A stretch of DNA of 64,000 bases from Jeotgalicoccus meleagridis (lineage in GTDB: Bacteria > Bacillota > Bacilli > Staphylococcales > Salinicoccaceae), in assembly GCF_903994045.1 (NCBI RefSeq), contig NZ_CAJEWD010000003.1, positions 1-64,000 of the forward strand. Reading direction: 5' to 3'. The notes under the pieces were generated by a model. The model made no database searches and was not told the DNA's origin. It saw nothing but the letters and a program-made list of their open reading frames with translations. Of the stretch, positions 42,827-52,381 are shown piece by piece. The first letter of the stretch is position 1. The number at the start of each line of letters is the position of its first letter. Both the position numbers and the translations under genes were made by a program.

Positions 42827-43492
42827 CTACTTTATTTTTTCTAAAACACCATCTGTCATTTTGTATACCGCATCACAATATTCGGTCAATCTTTCATCAT
42901 GAGTCACAATGATACACGTCTTGTCTCTTTCAATCGTCTGTTCTTTTAAAATTTCCATAACCTTCATCGCATTTTCTGTATCAAGTGAAGCTGTGGGCTC
43001 ATCGGCCAAAATAATACTAGGATTCGTATATAAGGCTTTGGCTATGGCAACACGTTGTTTTTGTCCCCCGGATATTTCACTAGGTAATTGATTTTTCACT
43101 TCAGTTAATGACAAATGATTAAGCAGTTCATCCAGCTCTTCATCAGTCATGACATCTTTTTTTGATTTCTTCAATAGTTTAAATTGCTGTTGGACAGAAA
43201 GAAATGGGACCAAATTACTGGCTTGAAGTATAAAGCCAATCTCACTCATTCTGAGCTTAGCTAAACTTTTTGTATTCATCCCTGTGATTTTCTGTCCATT
43301 CACGATAACTTCGCCTTCGGTGGGTGTTTGTAGAGCACCTGCCATGGTTAAAAAGGTACTTTTACCAGAGCCTGATGGCCCGATTACTGCAATACAACTT
43401 CCCTTATCGAATTCAACTGAAGTTTTCTTAACCGCTTCTATACTTTGATTCCCATCTTTAAAAGTCTTTTTCACATCTTTAAATTTAAGCAT
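42827..43492 (-). CDS. ABC transporter ATP-binding protein (MacB/HrtA-type)
   Basis: A 221-residue ATPase of the LolD/MacB/HrtA class: Walker A GPSGSGKST (about 37-45), Q-loop GFILQASNLVPFLSV, signature ISGGQKQR, Walker B SIILADEPTASLD and H-loop VTHDE. It works with the FtsX-like permease encoded just upstream. HrtAB of staphylococci, which protects against heme, has this layout, but no HssRS two-component genes are present here. A broader role in export of toxic or cell-wall-active compounds is possible. Confidence 0.85.
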   Translation of the reverse strand: MLKFKDVKKTFKDGNQSIEAVKKTSVEFDKGSCIAVIGPSGSGKSTFLTMAGALQTPTEGEVIVNGQKITGMNTKSLAKLRMSEIGFILQASNLVPFLSVQQQFKLLKKSKKDVMTDEELDELLNHLSLTEVKNQLPSEISGGQKQRVAIAKALYTNPSIILADEPTASLDTENAMKVMEILKEQTIERDKTCIIVTHDERLTEYCDAVYKMTDGVLEKIK

Positions 43493-43506
43493 ACTATCCG
43501 CCTCTC

Positions 43507-44574
43507 TTAACCGATTGCTTTTAATGGATCTACTTTTCTAACACTAATGACTGAGAACAGGCTGCCTAGCATAGCAACAATAATTAAGACCACCATATAA
43601 ATAACCATGGTTAAATAATCAAATTCTATAGGTACTGCTGGCGGTAGAAATACACCTGTTAATAAGGTAAGTCCTAGGCCAATAATAGTACCCATCAACG
43701 CTACAATCAGTGTCTGCCCTAAGACAGAACGGGCTAAATAACCATTAGTAAAGCCTTGGGCTTTTAAGACCCCAAAAAGACTTGTTTTCTGTAAAGTTAA
43801 CACGTATAAGAAAATGCCAATGACCGCTGATGAGATAATGAATAAGAATATTATCATAAAGTTTAGAGTTAATTGCTGTGGTGTATATCCCGGTAAATTC
43901 TCTACAAATTCATCAATAGCCAGCACTTCAAGTTCATCATCAACATTTACATTTTCAAAATTTTCATCCTTGACTACTACAGCATTGATTACATCTTCAC
44001 CTAGCATTGGATTTAATTTTTCTACTGTTTCATTACTCGCAAACAGTAATGAAGATGCACGGTACTGAGCACTATCAGTGAAACCAGTAATTTCCAACAC
44101 TTCATCACTATTGGATAAATTCAACTCATCTCCTATATTGAATCCAGCTTCTTTTAGTGAATAATCTGCAACCACTTCATTTTCAGATACTGTAGCATCA
44201 CCTTCTATAACAGGAGGCATTAAGAATGAGTCTTCTTCTAAGCCGAACACAAAGGCATTCTCTTCTACTTCTTCATTAGAAATAATGACAGAAAGCTCTT
44301 TTAGCTCTGCCTGTTCTTCAAATAAATTATTGATATCCTCTGTATTAATCATAGATTGTTGGATTGTTTGATTCGCATCTTCACTAATCACAATGGCATC
44401 AGCTTCCCACTGATCAATCGCTTCCTTATTAAGGTTCATTAATCCGCTGGCTAAACCAGACAAAAGGAATAGTAAATAACTAATCATCACAATAACACCA
44501 ATGATTAATCCAAATTTCAATTTGTTTCTTCTAATTTCATTCCAAGCTAAATACATAGCTACCCCAACTTTCAT
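43507..44574 (-). CDS. ABC transporter permease, FtsX/MacB-like (HrtB type)
   Basis: A 355-residue permease with one N-terminal helix (about 20-45), a large extracytoplasmic domain of about 190 residues rich in Glu and Asp, and three C-terminal helices. The cytoplasmic TLQKTSLFGVLKAQGF loop and closing VRKVDPLKAIG are typical of the FtsX/HrtB family. It precedes its ATPase by 14 bases. The start is uncertain: ATG 44574 or ATG 44556, both with weak ribosome sites. Confidence 0.82.
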   Translation of the reverse strand: MKVGVAMYLAWNEIRRNKLKFGLIIGVIVMISYLLFLLSGLASGLMNLNKEAIDQWEADAIVISEDANQTIQQSMINTEDINNLFEEQAELKELSVIISNEEVEENAFVFGLEEDSFLMPPVIEGDATVSENEVVADYSLKEAGFNIGDELNLSNSDEVLEITGFTDSAQYRASSLLFASNETVEKLNPMLGEDVINAVVVKDENFENVNVDDELEVLAIDEFVENLPGYTPQQLTLNFMIIFLFIISSAVIGIFLYVLTLQKTSLFGVLKAQGFTNGYLARSVLGQTLIVALMGTIIGLGLTLLTGVFLPPAVPIEFDYLTMVIYMVVLIIVAMLGSLFSVISVRKVDPLKAIG

Positions 44575-44801
44575 TTAACTAACCCATCCATTATAAACTA
44601 CATGACTGACTCCTCAAAGAAGAAAACTATACGACCTATAAATTGATTGAAATTTCAGAATTATTATGGTATTATTACTATAAGTCAGTCTCCCTAATAA
44701 ATTAAGGTTCGTGAATACTACACAATTTTGATACTAAGGTTCAGTCTAGTGAACGTTACTATATATTGAGTTTGTATATTTTATGTTAGGAGGGAGAAAA
44801 T
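44575..44801. promoter_or_regulatory. Divergent promoter region with repeats
   Basis: A 227-base region between the ABC permease and the sugar-dehydrogenase-like gene. It contains an inverted repeat GTTCA-GTCTAG-TGAAC near 44741-44756 and a related AAGGTTCGTGAA near 44704-44715, so AAGGTTC occurs twice as a direct repeat. An AGTCAGTC/GACTGACT pair lies near 44605 and 44684. Probable -10 elements are TATATT for the + strand gene and an AT-rich stretch for the permease; none is strong. Confidence 0.4.
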
Positions 44802-46163
44802 ATGCCGAAAATTACGTGGTCTATGTTACTCTTTTTTACTGTGTTGATTTTTGTATTGGTTTTAAGCGCATGTAGTAATGAAGATTCTTCAGACCAAGGC
44901 ACAGCCGAAGAGACAGATGCAGCAACTGAAGAGACTAGTGATGAGTCTAGTGAGGACGAGAGCGCTTCAACGGAAGAAGACGATAGTACTGATGATGCCG
45001 CTTCAGAAGAAAATGAAGATGGTAGTGCAGAATCTGAACCTAAAGTAACTGAGTTTGAGCCAGCATTCGAAGAGCAAACGAGAGCACCAGCGGTAGAGAC
45101 TGAAACGGAGCTTAATGTAGAAACTGTTACTGAGGGTCTTGATGTTACTTGGGGTATGGAAGAGTTTGAACCGAATCGTTTACTTGTAACTCAAAGGGAT
45201 ACAGGAGAACTTCTTATCGTTAATCTTGAAGATAACTCTGTGTCAGATCCAATAGAAGGGACACCAGAGGTCTTTAATGAAGGACAAGGTGGTTTATTAG
45301 ATGTCACTGTTGCACCTGATTTTGAAGATTCAAGATTAGTATATCTTTCCTTTTCCGAAGAAGTTGATGATGGCAACTTAACTGCATTAGGTAAAGGTGT
45401 GTTATCAGAAGATGAAACTTCTCTTGAAGATTTTGAAGTCATCTTCCAAGCAGAACCAGCTTATGATGGCGAGCTGCACTTTGGTGGACGTATTATTTTC
45501 GATGAAGACGGAAATCTATTCTTAACAACTGGAGAGCGTTCGGATACACCAATTCGTGAACGTTCACAAGATCTAGATGTTTATATAGGTAAAGTTATTC
45601 ATATCACACCAGACGGTGAGCCAGTAGATACAAATCCATTCATCGATGATGAGGATGCTTTAGACGGTATTTATAGTTATGGTCACCGTAATATTCAAGG
45701 GATCGACTTCAACCCTGACACAGGAGATTTATGGATTGTAGAATTTGGACCTCAAGCTGGGGATGAGTTGAACATTGTTGAACCAGGAAACAACTATGGT
45801 TGGCCAGTTGTGTCTTATGGTATTGACTATGATGGTGAGTTTATCAATGATGGAATCGCAGAACACGAAGCACAAGGTTTTATTGAACCTAGATATTATT
45901 GGGACCCAACCAGTGCACCAAGTGGTATGTCATTCTATGATAACGATGCAATTCCTGAATGGGAGAACAACTTATTTATCGGTGGTTTAGCACCGAACTA
46001 TATTGTACGTGTGGTCATTGAAGATGACACAGTTGTAGGTGAAGAACGTCTACTCACTGACGAAGGTGAACGTTTCCGTGATATTCTTGTTACTGAAGAT
46101 GGCGCACTTATCGCAAGTACTGATGGTGGTAAGATTTATAAAGTGACAGCAGCGGATGAGTAA
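44802..46163 (+). CDS. PQQ-type glucose/sorbosone dehydrogenase-like lipoprotein
   Basis: A 453-residue lipoprotein. The signal peptide ends in the lipobox LSAC (Cys24). An acidic linker of about 60 residues (Glu, Asp, Ser, Thr) precedes a six-bladed beta-propeller of the GSDH family. Family segments are EGQGGLLDVTVAPDF, ELHFGGRIIFDEDGNLFLTTGE (split by one mismatch), YSYGHRNIQGIDF and NNYGWPVV. Relatives (Asd/YliI) oxidise aldoses with PQQ. No PQQ genes are visible here, so cofactor and substrate are unknown. AGGAGGGAG precedes the ATG. Confidence 0.87.
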   Translation: MPKITWSMLLFFTVLIFVLVLSACSNEDSSDQGTAEETDAATEETSDESSEDESASTEEDDSTDDAASEENEDGSAESEPKVTEFEPAFEEQTRAPAVETETELNVETVTEGLDVTWGMEEFEPNRLLVTQRDTGELLIVNLEDNSVSDPIEGTPEVFNEGQGGLLDVTVAPDFEDSRLVYLSFSEEVDDGNLTALGKGVLSEDETSLEDFEVIFQAEPAYDGELHFGGRIIFDEDGNLFLTTGERSDTPIRERSQDLDVYIGKVIHITPDGEPVDTNPFIDDEDALDGIYSYGHRNIQGIDFNPDTGDLWIVEFGPQAGDELNIVEPGNNYGWPVVSYGIDYDGEFINDGIAEHEAQGFIEPRYYWDPTSAPSGMSFYDNDAIPEWENNLFIGGLAPNYIVRVVIEDDTVVGEERLLTDEGERFRDILVTEDGALIASTDGGKIYKVTAADE

Positions 46164-46191
46164 GAATATCCCTAATCGTTAACAGTATTAA

Positions 46192-46230
46192 AAAGCAGTC
46201 ATTCTTGTGTGCCCAAGAATGACTGCTTTA
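46192..46230. terminator. Bidirectional terminator between the sugar-dehydrogenase-like gene and cadA
   Basis: A 15-bp stem AAAGCAGTCATTCTT/AAGAATGACTGCTTT (46192-46206 and 46215-46229), with an A run before and AAATTTTT after. It ends both converging transcripts. Confidence 0.85.
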
Positions 46231-46258
46231 AATTTTTATTCCATCAATTAAATGTAAG

Positions 46259-48391
46259 CTACTTTTTACGTTTCAATAATCTTAAACTGTTTAAGGTAAC
46301 AAGTAAGGTTGCACCCATATCAGCAAATATCGCAATCCATAGTGTTAACCAACCTGGTATGACTAATAATAAGGCTAGTAGTTTGATAGCTAATGAGAAT
46401 GTAATATTTTGCTTAATAATCGTCACAGCTTTACGGCTTAATTTAATAGTGTACGGTAATTGGTTCAGATCTTCTGACATTAAGGCTATATCAGCTGTTT
46501 CTAATGCTGTATCGGTACCAGCGCCACCCATTGCCACACCGACAGTAGAAGCGGCTAGGGCTGGAGCATCATTGACACCATCTCCCACCATTCCTACTTT
46601 TTTATGTTTTCCATAAAGTTCTTTAATGAAATTCAGTTTATCTTCTGGAAGTAAACTTGCTTTAACATCTGACACTCCGACTTGTTTACCAATTTCTCTT
46701 GCTGTCCGTTCGTTATCTCCTGTCAACATCACTGTTTCAATACCGATTTTATTTAACTGATTAATAACAGCTTTAGATGTCTCTCTTATTTCATCTGCTA
46801 CTGCGATAAGAGATAAAATTTCTTCTTCATTCCCTAACACCATGACTGTTTTTCCTTGAGCTTCTATATCATTAATTTGTCGTTTTTGACTATTCTCAAG
46901 AACACCGTGAATTTCTTCAAAAAGTTTTGGACTTCCTACATAATACATTTCATTATTTACTTTGGCTTTTACACCTTTACCTGTTATAGATTGAAAATCT
47001 TCAACCACTAACTTATCAAAATCCAATCCTCTACTTTCCGCTTCTCTCATCAGCGCTGAAGCTAGTGGATGTTGCGACCCTTTTTCAATCGCTGCGGTAA
47101 TTGTCAATAAGTCATTTTCATTCCCACTATACGTAATGATATCCGTTACAGCAGGAACACCTTTTGTTAAAGTGCCTGTCTTATCAAAAGCAATAGCTTT
47201 TAAAGCGCCTGCTTCTTCTAAGTAAATACCACCTTTAATTAAAACTCCGTTATTCGCTGCATTTCCTATAGCAGTCACTACTGCAACAGGTGTTGAAACG
47301 ACTAAGGCACAAGGACAACCAACAACTAAGACTGCTAAGCCTTGGTATACCCAAGTACTCCATGCAGCACCAAATAATAGTGGTGGTACGACTGCAATTA
47401 AAAGTGCGAGAACGACGATAAGCGGTGTATAATACTGTGCAAATCTATCCACAAAGGCTTGGGAAGGTGCTCTTTCTGCTTGAGCTTCTTCTACTAAATG
47501 AATGATTTTGGCAATAGTTGTATCTTCTACCTTTTTTGTGACTTCGACTTCTAGCAATCCTTCTTCATTCAAGGTTCCTGCAAAAACTTCGTCTTCAAGA
47601 GTTTTAGTTACAGGTACACTTTCACCTGTAATTGCAGCTTGATTTAAGGTTGATATTCCCTTAATTACTCTTCCATCCATGGCTAACTTTTGGCCAGGTT
47701 TTACAATCATAATATCGCCAACTAGAATATCTTCAACGTGTACTTTGATTTCTTCATTGTTACGACGAATGACCGCTTCTTTAGGAGCAATATCCATCAA
47801 AGATTCAATGGACTGTCGAGCTTTGTCGACTGAATAACGTTCTAACGCTTCGCTTATGGCAAACAAGATAACCACCATAGCACCTTCGCCCCATTGACCA
47901 ATCGCTGCAGCGCCTATAATGGCGATTGTCATAAGCGTCTTCATATCGAATTTAAATTTGCTGAGGTTTTTAAATCCTTGAATAAATAATGAATATCCAC
48001 CGATCACAATTGCTGTTGCGTAACCAATCGTTGGAATAAGTTGATTTTCACCATATTGCTGACTTAAAATCCAACTCACAACTAATAATACGGCTGAGAT
48101 ATACACTTTGATATTTGCTTTTTGTTTCCAAAATGATTCTCGCTCTACTTTTTGTTCCTTGTCATCACGAACCTTTAAATTTTCAAAAGCACCTGCTTCT
48201 TCCAATTCCTCAATCGTTGTTGTTCCCTGAACATAAATTTTAGACGCTCCAAAGTTTACCTTTGCATCCTCAACACCTTGTAAAGCTTTTACGTTGTTTT
48301 CAAAAGTGTTTGCACAGTTCGAACACGAAAATCCTTGAACGCGGTACGTTTTCATATCTTGATCCGATAAAGTAACTTGTTGATCAGACAT
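46259..48391 (-). CDS. cadA: Cadmium/zinc-translocating P1B-type ATPase
   Basis: A 710-residue heavy-metal export ATPase. The N-terminal metal-binding domain has FSCSNC (Cys23, Cys26). Membrane helices flank the CPC ion-site motif in [13 protein letters not shown]. The actuator loop reads TGESVPV, the phosphorylation site DKTGTLTKG, the nucleotide site HPLASAL and the hinge [10 protein letters not shown]. It exports Cd2+, Zn2+ and Pb2+. Its ATG overlaps cadC by eight bases. Close resemblance to staphylococcal plasmid CadA suggests acquisition by transfer. Confidence 0.95.
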   Translation of the reverse strand: MSDQQVTLSDQDMKTYRVQGFSCSNCANTFENNVKALQGVEDAKVNFGASKIYVQGTTTIEELEEAGAFENLKVRDDKEQKVERESFWKQKANIKVYISAVLLVVSWILSQQYGENQLIPTIGYATAIVIGGYSLFIQGFKNLSKFKFDMKTLMTIAIIGAAAIGQWGEGAMVVILFAISEALERYSVDKARQSIESLMDIAPKEAVIRRNNEEIKVHVEDILVGDIMIVKPGQKLAMDGRVIKGISTLNQAAITGESVPVTKTLEDEVFAGTLNEEGLLEVEVTKKVEDTTIAKIIHLVEEAQAERAPSQAFVDRFAQYYTPLIVVLALLIAVVPPLLFGAAWSTWVYQGLAVLVVGCPCALVVSTPVAVVTAIGNAANNGVLIKGGIYLEEAGALKAIAFDKTGTLTKGVPAVTDIITYSGNENDLLTITAAIEKGSQHPLASALMREAESRGLDFDKLVVEDFQSITGKGVKAKVNNEMYYVGSPKLFEEIHGVLENSQKRQINDIEAQGKTVMVLGNEEEILSLIAVADEIRETSKAVINQLNKIGIETVMLTGDNERTAREIGKQVGVSDVKASLLPEDKLNFIKELYGKHKKVGMVGDGVNDAPALAASTVGVAMGGAGTDTALETADIALMSEDLNQLPYTIKLSRKAVTIIKQNITFSLAIKLLALLLVIPGWLTLWIAIFADMGATLLVTLNSLRLLKRKK

Positions 48392-48752
48392 TTACCTTAC
48401 CTTCTTTCTCATGTGCTAATGCGTTAACAAATAGTTGTTCAACATGAGCATCGTCTAGCGAGTAAAATGCTTGTTTACCTTCTTTTCTGTATTTAACGAT
48501 TCCTTGAGCATGAAGCGTGCGTAGGTGGTGGGACGCATTTGCAACTGTTGCGCCAATAATATTTGCGATGTCACATACACATAACTCTTCGCTTTTTAGT
48601 AATGCAAATGTAATTTTAGCTCTATTCTCTTCAGCAATTGCTTTAAACAATTGCGCAATACTAGAAATATTAACGTTTTGTAGTTCATCTTGGATGCGAC
48701 TTACTTTTTCTTCATCATAGCAATAAATCTCACATGTCTCTTTATTACTCAT
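48384..48752 (-). CDS. cadC: Cadmium-responsive ArsR/SmtB-family repressor
   Basis: A 122-residue repressor. The metal site uses Cys7 and Cys11 of ETCEIYC with Cys58 and Cys60 of ELCVCD, the classical CadC set. The winged helix includes [21 protein letters not shown]. It should release the operator on binding Cd2+, Pb2+ or Zn2+. It is the first gene of the cadCA operon, with AGGTGAAAG before the ATG and an operator palindrome in the promoter. Confidence 0.95.
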   Translation of the reverse strand: MSNKETCEIYCYDEEKVSRIQDELQNVNISSIAQLFKAIAEENRAKITFALLKSEELCVCDIANIIGATVANASHHLRTLHAQGIVKYRKEGKQAFYSLDDAHVEQLFVNALAHEKEGKVNV

Positions 48753-48771
48753 TCTTTCACCTCATTGTCAT

Positions 48772-48832
48772 TCAAATGTTCATTTGATTATATTATACAC
48801 TTTTAATTCCATCATTCAAGTCAACACTTGAA
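48772..48832 (-). promoter_or_regulatory. cadCA promoter with two palindromes
   Basis: On the minus strand -35 TTGAAT (48814-48819) and -10 TATAAT (48792-48797) are 16 bp apart. A perfect 7-bp palindrome TCAAATG-AA-CATTTGA (48772-48787) just downstream is the expected CadC operator. A second palindrome TTCAAGT-N4-ACTTGAA (48815-48832) overlaps the -35 box. Confidence 0.7.
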
Positions 48833-48877
48833 TATAGATAAAAAGTTTTCAGCCAAAATGTGGCTGGGACAAAAGCC

Positions 48878-50388
48878 CTAAAGAAATAATAGAACTGGGT
48901 TTGTTAATTTGAGCAAAATACCTACAGAGTGCCGGGCCAATTTTCTCAAGTTCACTGCCATTAAGGCAATGCCAAGTTCGTTTCGCACCGACTGATGCCC
49001 GCGAACTGACATCCGAGTGAAACCCAAATTCGCCTTCAAGTTTCCAAAAGTGATTTCGACATCAATTTTGCGTTGCGCATATCGATGACGGCCGTCTGTA
49101 CTTGAAAGCGTCTGCTTCACCTGAGCTTTGAAATACGCCAGGTTCATATTTTTGTGAATTTGTTTGGGTCGATCCGATTCAGATGATTTACATAATGTCA
49201 TTAACGGACAACCCTGACACCCTTCACATTCATAGATTTTGATGACCCGTTGATACCCGTATTGATCTGTGCGTGTGCTGTGTCGTTTTAAGGGTAACCG
49301 GCGATCGTTTGGACACACATAATAATCATCAATTTCGTTATATTCCCAATGGTCTGGGTGCATCTCATTCTCGAGATATTTCTTTTTCTGTTCCTTGTGG
49401 TAAGTATGATAAGGGATTAATGCCTGTCGTTCATATTTATCGATGACACACTCATAGTTGGATTCCAAAAGACATCATAACCTAAGACATACTGATGATT
49501 CGTGGCAATTTGTAAATTATAACCGGCTTTCAGCTGACCATTCTGCATGTGATCATCCTTCATCCGCATGAAGGTCGCATCCGGATCTGTTTTAGAATAG
49601 CTATTCCGTTCTCTCATCAGTGCGCGTTGGGTTTGATAATGGAGGCGTCGGTCCAAGTAATCTTTCATGGCTTTCTTAGATTGACGAATCTCTGAGCGCA
49701 CCGAGCGAGTGGCTTTTCGAGTGGGCATATCTTCAGTCCCGTTAATCTGTTCAGTGAGTTCAGTGTCAATATCATCTAATTGCGTGTGAATGTGTGCTAA
49801 TTCTGATGCCGTCAAGGGTTCATCTGATTCCCGAATCATTTCCGGAATCACTTCGGATTCGACGAGTGCTTCATATTTTGCTTTGGATTTTTCCAGCAGA
49901 GCCGATTCATGCCGGTCGATATTTTTTCTAAAGACAAAGGTATACTTATTGGCACTCGCTTCAATTTTAGTACCATCTATAAATATCGCATCTGAGTCAA
50001 TTAACCCATTGGATTCCAGCTGGGTTCTAAATTGAATGAAGGCAGATTGAAGCAGTGCCGCCATCTTGGGATGCACACGAAATCGATTAATGGTTCGGTA
50101 TGATGGCGTCTGCTCTTGAGCTAGCCATCGCATTCGAATACTATCATGAAGTAAAGCTTCGATTTTACGACCAGAAAAAGTCGATTGGCTGTAAGCGCAG
50201 AGTAAAATTTTCAGCATCATTTTGGGATGATAAGAAGATGCGCCTTGAGATTGTCTGAAGCCTTCAAATATCGCTTCTGGCATACTCTCGACCAGTGTAT
50301 GTACTGCCTTTGATATATCGTTATCTGGAATGAGGACTTCTGTTTCCAGTGGTAGTGTAATCTGGTTCATGTTATAATGTTTATACAT
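48878..50388 (-). pseudogene. IS1182-family transposase with internal deletion and frameshift
   Basis: The 5' part (49417-50388) encodes the N-terminal domain: SSYHPKMMLKILLCAY, TPSYRTINRFR, DAIFIDGTKIEASANKYTFV. The 3' part (48878-49468) encodes the C-terminal YYVCPNDRRLPLKRHSTR, CEGCQGCPL and RKIDVEITFGNLKANLGFTR. They lie in different frames. Joined at GGAATCCAACTATGAG, they lack the stretch that normally runs from FxNPTDT to DAGYGSESNYE, including a catalytic Asp. The enzyme is dead. Confidence 0.88.
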
Positions 50389-50473
50389 AAGATTCCTCTT
50401 TTCATTGTTTGTGTCGTAACTACATTGTATCTGAGGGTCTTATTTTTTGTAGCGATATCGTATATTTTCATAT

Positions 50474-50561
50474 AAAAAAAGCGCACTTGACTTCTTGGGG
50501 AGTAGCGTCTGCGTGAGACTACAGGCTCACGCGACGCCCCAGAAAAGCAAGTGCGCTTTTT
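50474..50561. terminator. Long hairpin of the IS, likely terminator
   Basis: A near-perfect long inverted repeat with arms about 38 bp, AAAAAGCGCACTTG...CAAGTGCGCTTTTT outermost and GCGTGAG/CTCACGC innermost, flanked by A and T runs. It can end transcription in both directions. Because the IS follows rpsI, it is the first strong terminator the ribosomal operon meets. Confidence 0.75.
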
Positions 50562-50617
50562 GATTTAGGAACTGGACTTATGTCCCAGCCCCTATAAATA
50601 CTGATATAACAAAATTC

Positions 50618-51010
50618 TTAACGTTTTGAGAACTGTGGAGAACGACGAGCCTTTTTAAGACCTGGTTTCTTACGTTCTTTCATACGTGGGTCACGTGTTA
50701 ATAGTCCAGCTCTTTTTAGTGCTGAGCGGTGTTCTGGGTCCGCTTCTAGTAAAGCTCTTGCAATACCGTGACGGATTGCTTGTGCTTGACCAGTAAATCC
50801 ACCACCGTGAACATTTACTAACACATCATAGTTACCTGCAGTTTCTGTTACTGCAAATGGTTGACTTAAATCTAAGATTAAACTTTCAAATGGAAGATAA
50901 TCTCTCATGTCGCGTCCGTTAACTGTTACGTTACCTTCACCAGGTACTAAACGTACACGTGCTACTGAATGCTTACGACGACCAGTTCCTCTATATTCTA
51001 CTTTAGCCAA
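50618..51010 (-). CDS. rpsI: 30S ribosomal protein S9
   Basis: A 130-residue S9 protein with the [16 protein letters not shown] start, [23 protein letters not shown] core and the basic C-terminal [12 protein letters not shown] that reaches the ribosomal P site. It ends the L13-S9 transcript, and an IS1182-family element lies 26 bases downstream. Confidence 0.97.
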   Translation of the reverse strand: MAKVEYRGTGRRKHSVARVRLVPGEGNVTVNGRDMRDYLPFESLILDLSQPFAVTETAGNYDVLVNVHGGGFTGQAQAIRHGIARALLEADPEHRSALKRAGLLTRDPRMKERKKPGLKKARRSPQFSKR

Positions 51011-51029
51011 ATGTTTTCCCTCCTAATCC

Positions 51030-51467
51030 TTAACCACGTAACTCGTAGTTTTCAGGTTGTTGTGCTTCGTGTGGGTGTTCCGCTCCACCGTATACAAATA
51101 ATTTCTTACCTTGTTTACGTCCAAGTGGATTCTTAGGAAGCATTCCTTTAATAGAAGTCTCTAATAATCTCACTGGGTTTTTCTCTCTTAATTCACCAGC
51201 TGTAACTGATTTAATTCCACCAACATGACCTGAGTGTCTGTAGTAGATTTTTTGTGAATCTTTTTTACCAGTTAATTCAATTTCACCAGCATTGATAATG
51301 ATCACATAGTCACCAGTATCAACATGTGGTGTGAATGTTGGTTTATGTTTTCCGCGTAATAATGTAGCAACTTCTGTAGATAGACGGCCTAGTGTTTTAC
51401 CAGCTGCATCTACTACAAACCATTTACGTTCGATGTTTGACTCATTAGCCATAAACGTTTGACGCAT
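51030..51467 (-). CDS. rplM: 50S ribosomal protein L13
   Basis: A 145-residue L13 with [26 protein letters not shown] and [11 protein letters not shown]. The ATG at 51467 follows AGGAGGAAA; an in-frame ATG at 51488 would overlap that site. It has its own promoter (51596-51624) and a leader of about 120 bases that may contain an L13 autoregulatory structure, then rpsI after 19 bases. Confidence 0.96.
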   Translation of the reverse strand: MRQTFMANESNIERKWFVVDAAGKTLGRLSTEVATLLRGKHKPTFTPHVDTGDYVIIINAGEIELTGKKDSQKIYYRHSGHVGGIKSVTAGELREKNPVRLLETSIKGMLPKNPLGRKQGKKLFVYGGAEHPHEAQQPENYELRG

Positions 51468-51590
51468 AATTTTTCCTCCTAAATCCAATCTCTATTTCGT
51501 TTTTTTATTAGTCGTTTTTGTCTTTTTATATACATAATCTTAAAAGGTTCCGGGGCCTTATAATCATGGATGGATATAAAAATGTACCGT
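51468..51590 (-). promoter_or_regulatory. rplM leader, possible L13 leader RNA
   Basis: The transcript leader between the rplM promoter and its ribosome site includes GGCCCCGGAACC and further paired segments. Bacillales carry a conserved L13 leader here. I can see structure potential but did not verify the consensus. Confidence 0.45.
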
Positions 51591-51595
51591 TAGTT

Positions 51596-51624
51596 ATTAT
51601 ATAATTTCCAATCGATAAAGTCAA
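51596..51624 (-). promoter_or_regulatory. rplM-rpsI promoter
   Basis: -35 TTGACT (51619-51624), 17-bp spacer, and -10 TATAAT (51596-51601) on the minus strand, a near-perfect sigma-A promoter. Confidence 0.85.
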
Positions 51625-51639
51625 TATACTAAGAAGATT

Positions 51640-52374
51640 TTATAAGTTTTCATACCAAACTTTTTCTAAATACAGTCCTTCTGCAGGTGCTGTTTTAGGA
51701 ATGATGGTCCGATCTTTTTGAGCAATCATATTTAGGGTGTCTGCTTTTCTAAGTCCTCTCCCGACTTCGAGGAGATAGGCGACGATTATTCTGACCATAT
51801 TGTAAAGGAAGCCAGTACCTGTAATGACAATATCTAAACCCGCTTCTGTCTTGATGATATCCACTTGTTTAATCTCTCTTACCTTATTCTTAATTTCTGC
51901 CTTAGCACTGGAGAATGTCGTAAAGTCATGTACACCTACAAAATCTTTGGCTGCTTCTTTTATTTTAGAGATATCAAGTTGGTCAGGAACATGAGTAACT
52001 AAACCTTTATAGAAGGGGTTTTTAGCACCTGTATAGATCTTGTAGCGATATGTTTTACCCTTAGCATGGTAACGTGAATGAAAGTCATCATCCACGATGT
52101 CAACGTCTTTGATGTAGATATCATCTGGCATGGCTCTATTAAAGATAAAAGCCCATTTATCACCTGGTAAATCGATGGTCGTATCAAAGTGAATATATTG
52201 ATCTAAGGCATGTACACCTGCATCGGTTCTTGAGGCACCGTGGATTCTAGTTGGCATCTTGTGCATTCGCTTCAACTGTTTTTCTATTGTCCCTTGAACA
52301 GTTCTGTAATCATGTTGATATTGGAAACCAGAAAAGTCCCGTCCGTTATAAGATATATTCATTCTCACTCTCAT
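51640..52374 (-). CDS. truA: tRNA pseudouridine(38-40) synthase
   Basis: Converts uridines 38-40 of the tRNA anticodon arm to pseudouridine. The 244-residue protein has YNGRDFSGFQYQ, the catalytic GASRTDAGVHALDQ (Asp in RTDAGV) and the C-terminal FLYNMVRIIV. It follows ecfT by seven bases on the ecf transcript, as in many Firmicutes. Confidence 0.96.
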   Translation of the reverse strand: MRVRMNISYNGRDFSGFQYQHDYRTVQGTIEKQLKRMHKMPTRIHGASRTDAGVHALDQYIHFDTTIDLPGDKWAFIFNRAMPDDIYIKDVDIVDDDFHSRYHAKGKTYRYKIYTGAKNPFYKGLVTHVPDQLDISKIKEAAKDFVGVHDFTTFSSAKAEIKNKVREIKQVDIIKTEAGLDIVITGTGFLYNMVRIIVAYLLEVGRGLRKADTLNMIAQKDRTIIPKTAPAEGLYLEKVWYENL

Positions 52375-52381
52375 ATGTTCA

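Larger units (their letters stand above)
48862..50592 (-). mobile_element. IS1182-family insertion sequence, decayed
   Basis: Ends share the inverted repeat GGCTGGGACAAAAGCC (left) and GGCTGGGACATAAGTCC (right, read inward). The body is a transposase gene on the minus strand broken by an internal deletion. The right side contains a long GC-rich hairpin (50474-50561). It lies 26 bases after the rpsI stop codon. No target duplication is evident, in line with IS1272-type relatives that insert into inverted repeats. Confidence 0.85.

Noticed and set aside
42827-44574. Firm naming of the ABC pair as hrtAB
   Set aside because: Architecture fits, but no hssRS genes or clear heme-type promoter repeats are present, so only a type-level call is given.
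46209-46616. A 135-codon + strand ORF
   Set aside because: It is antisense to the well-supported 3' end of cadA and begins inside the terminator region.
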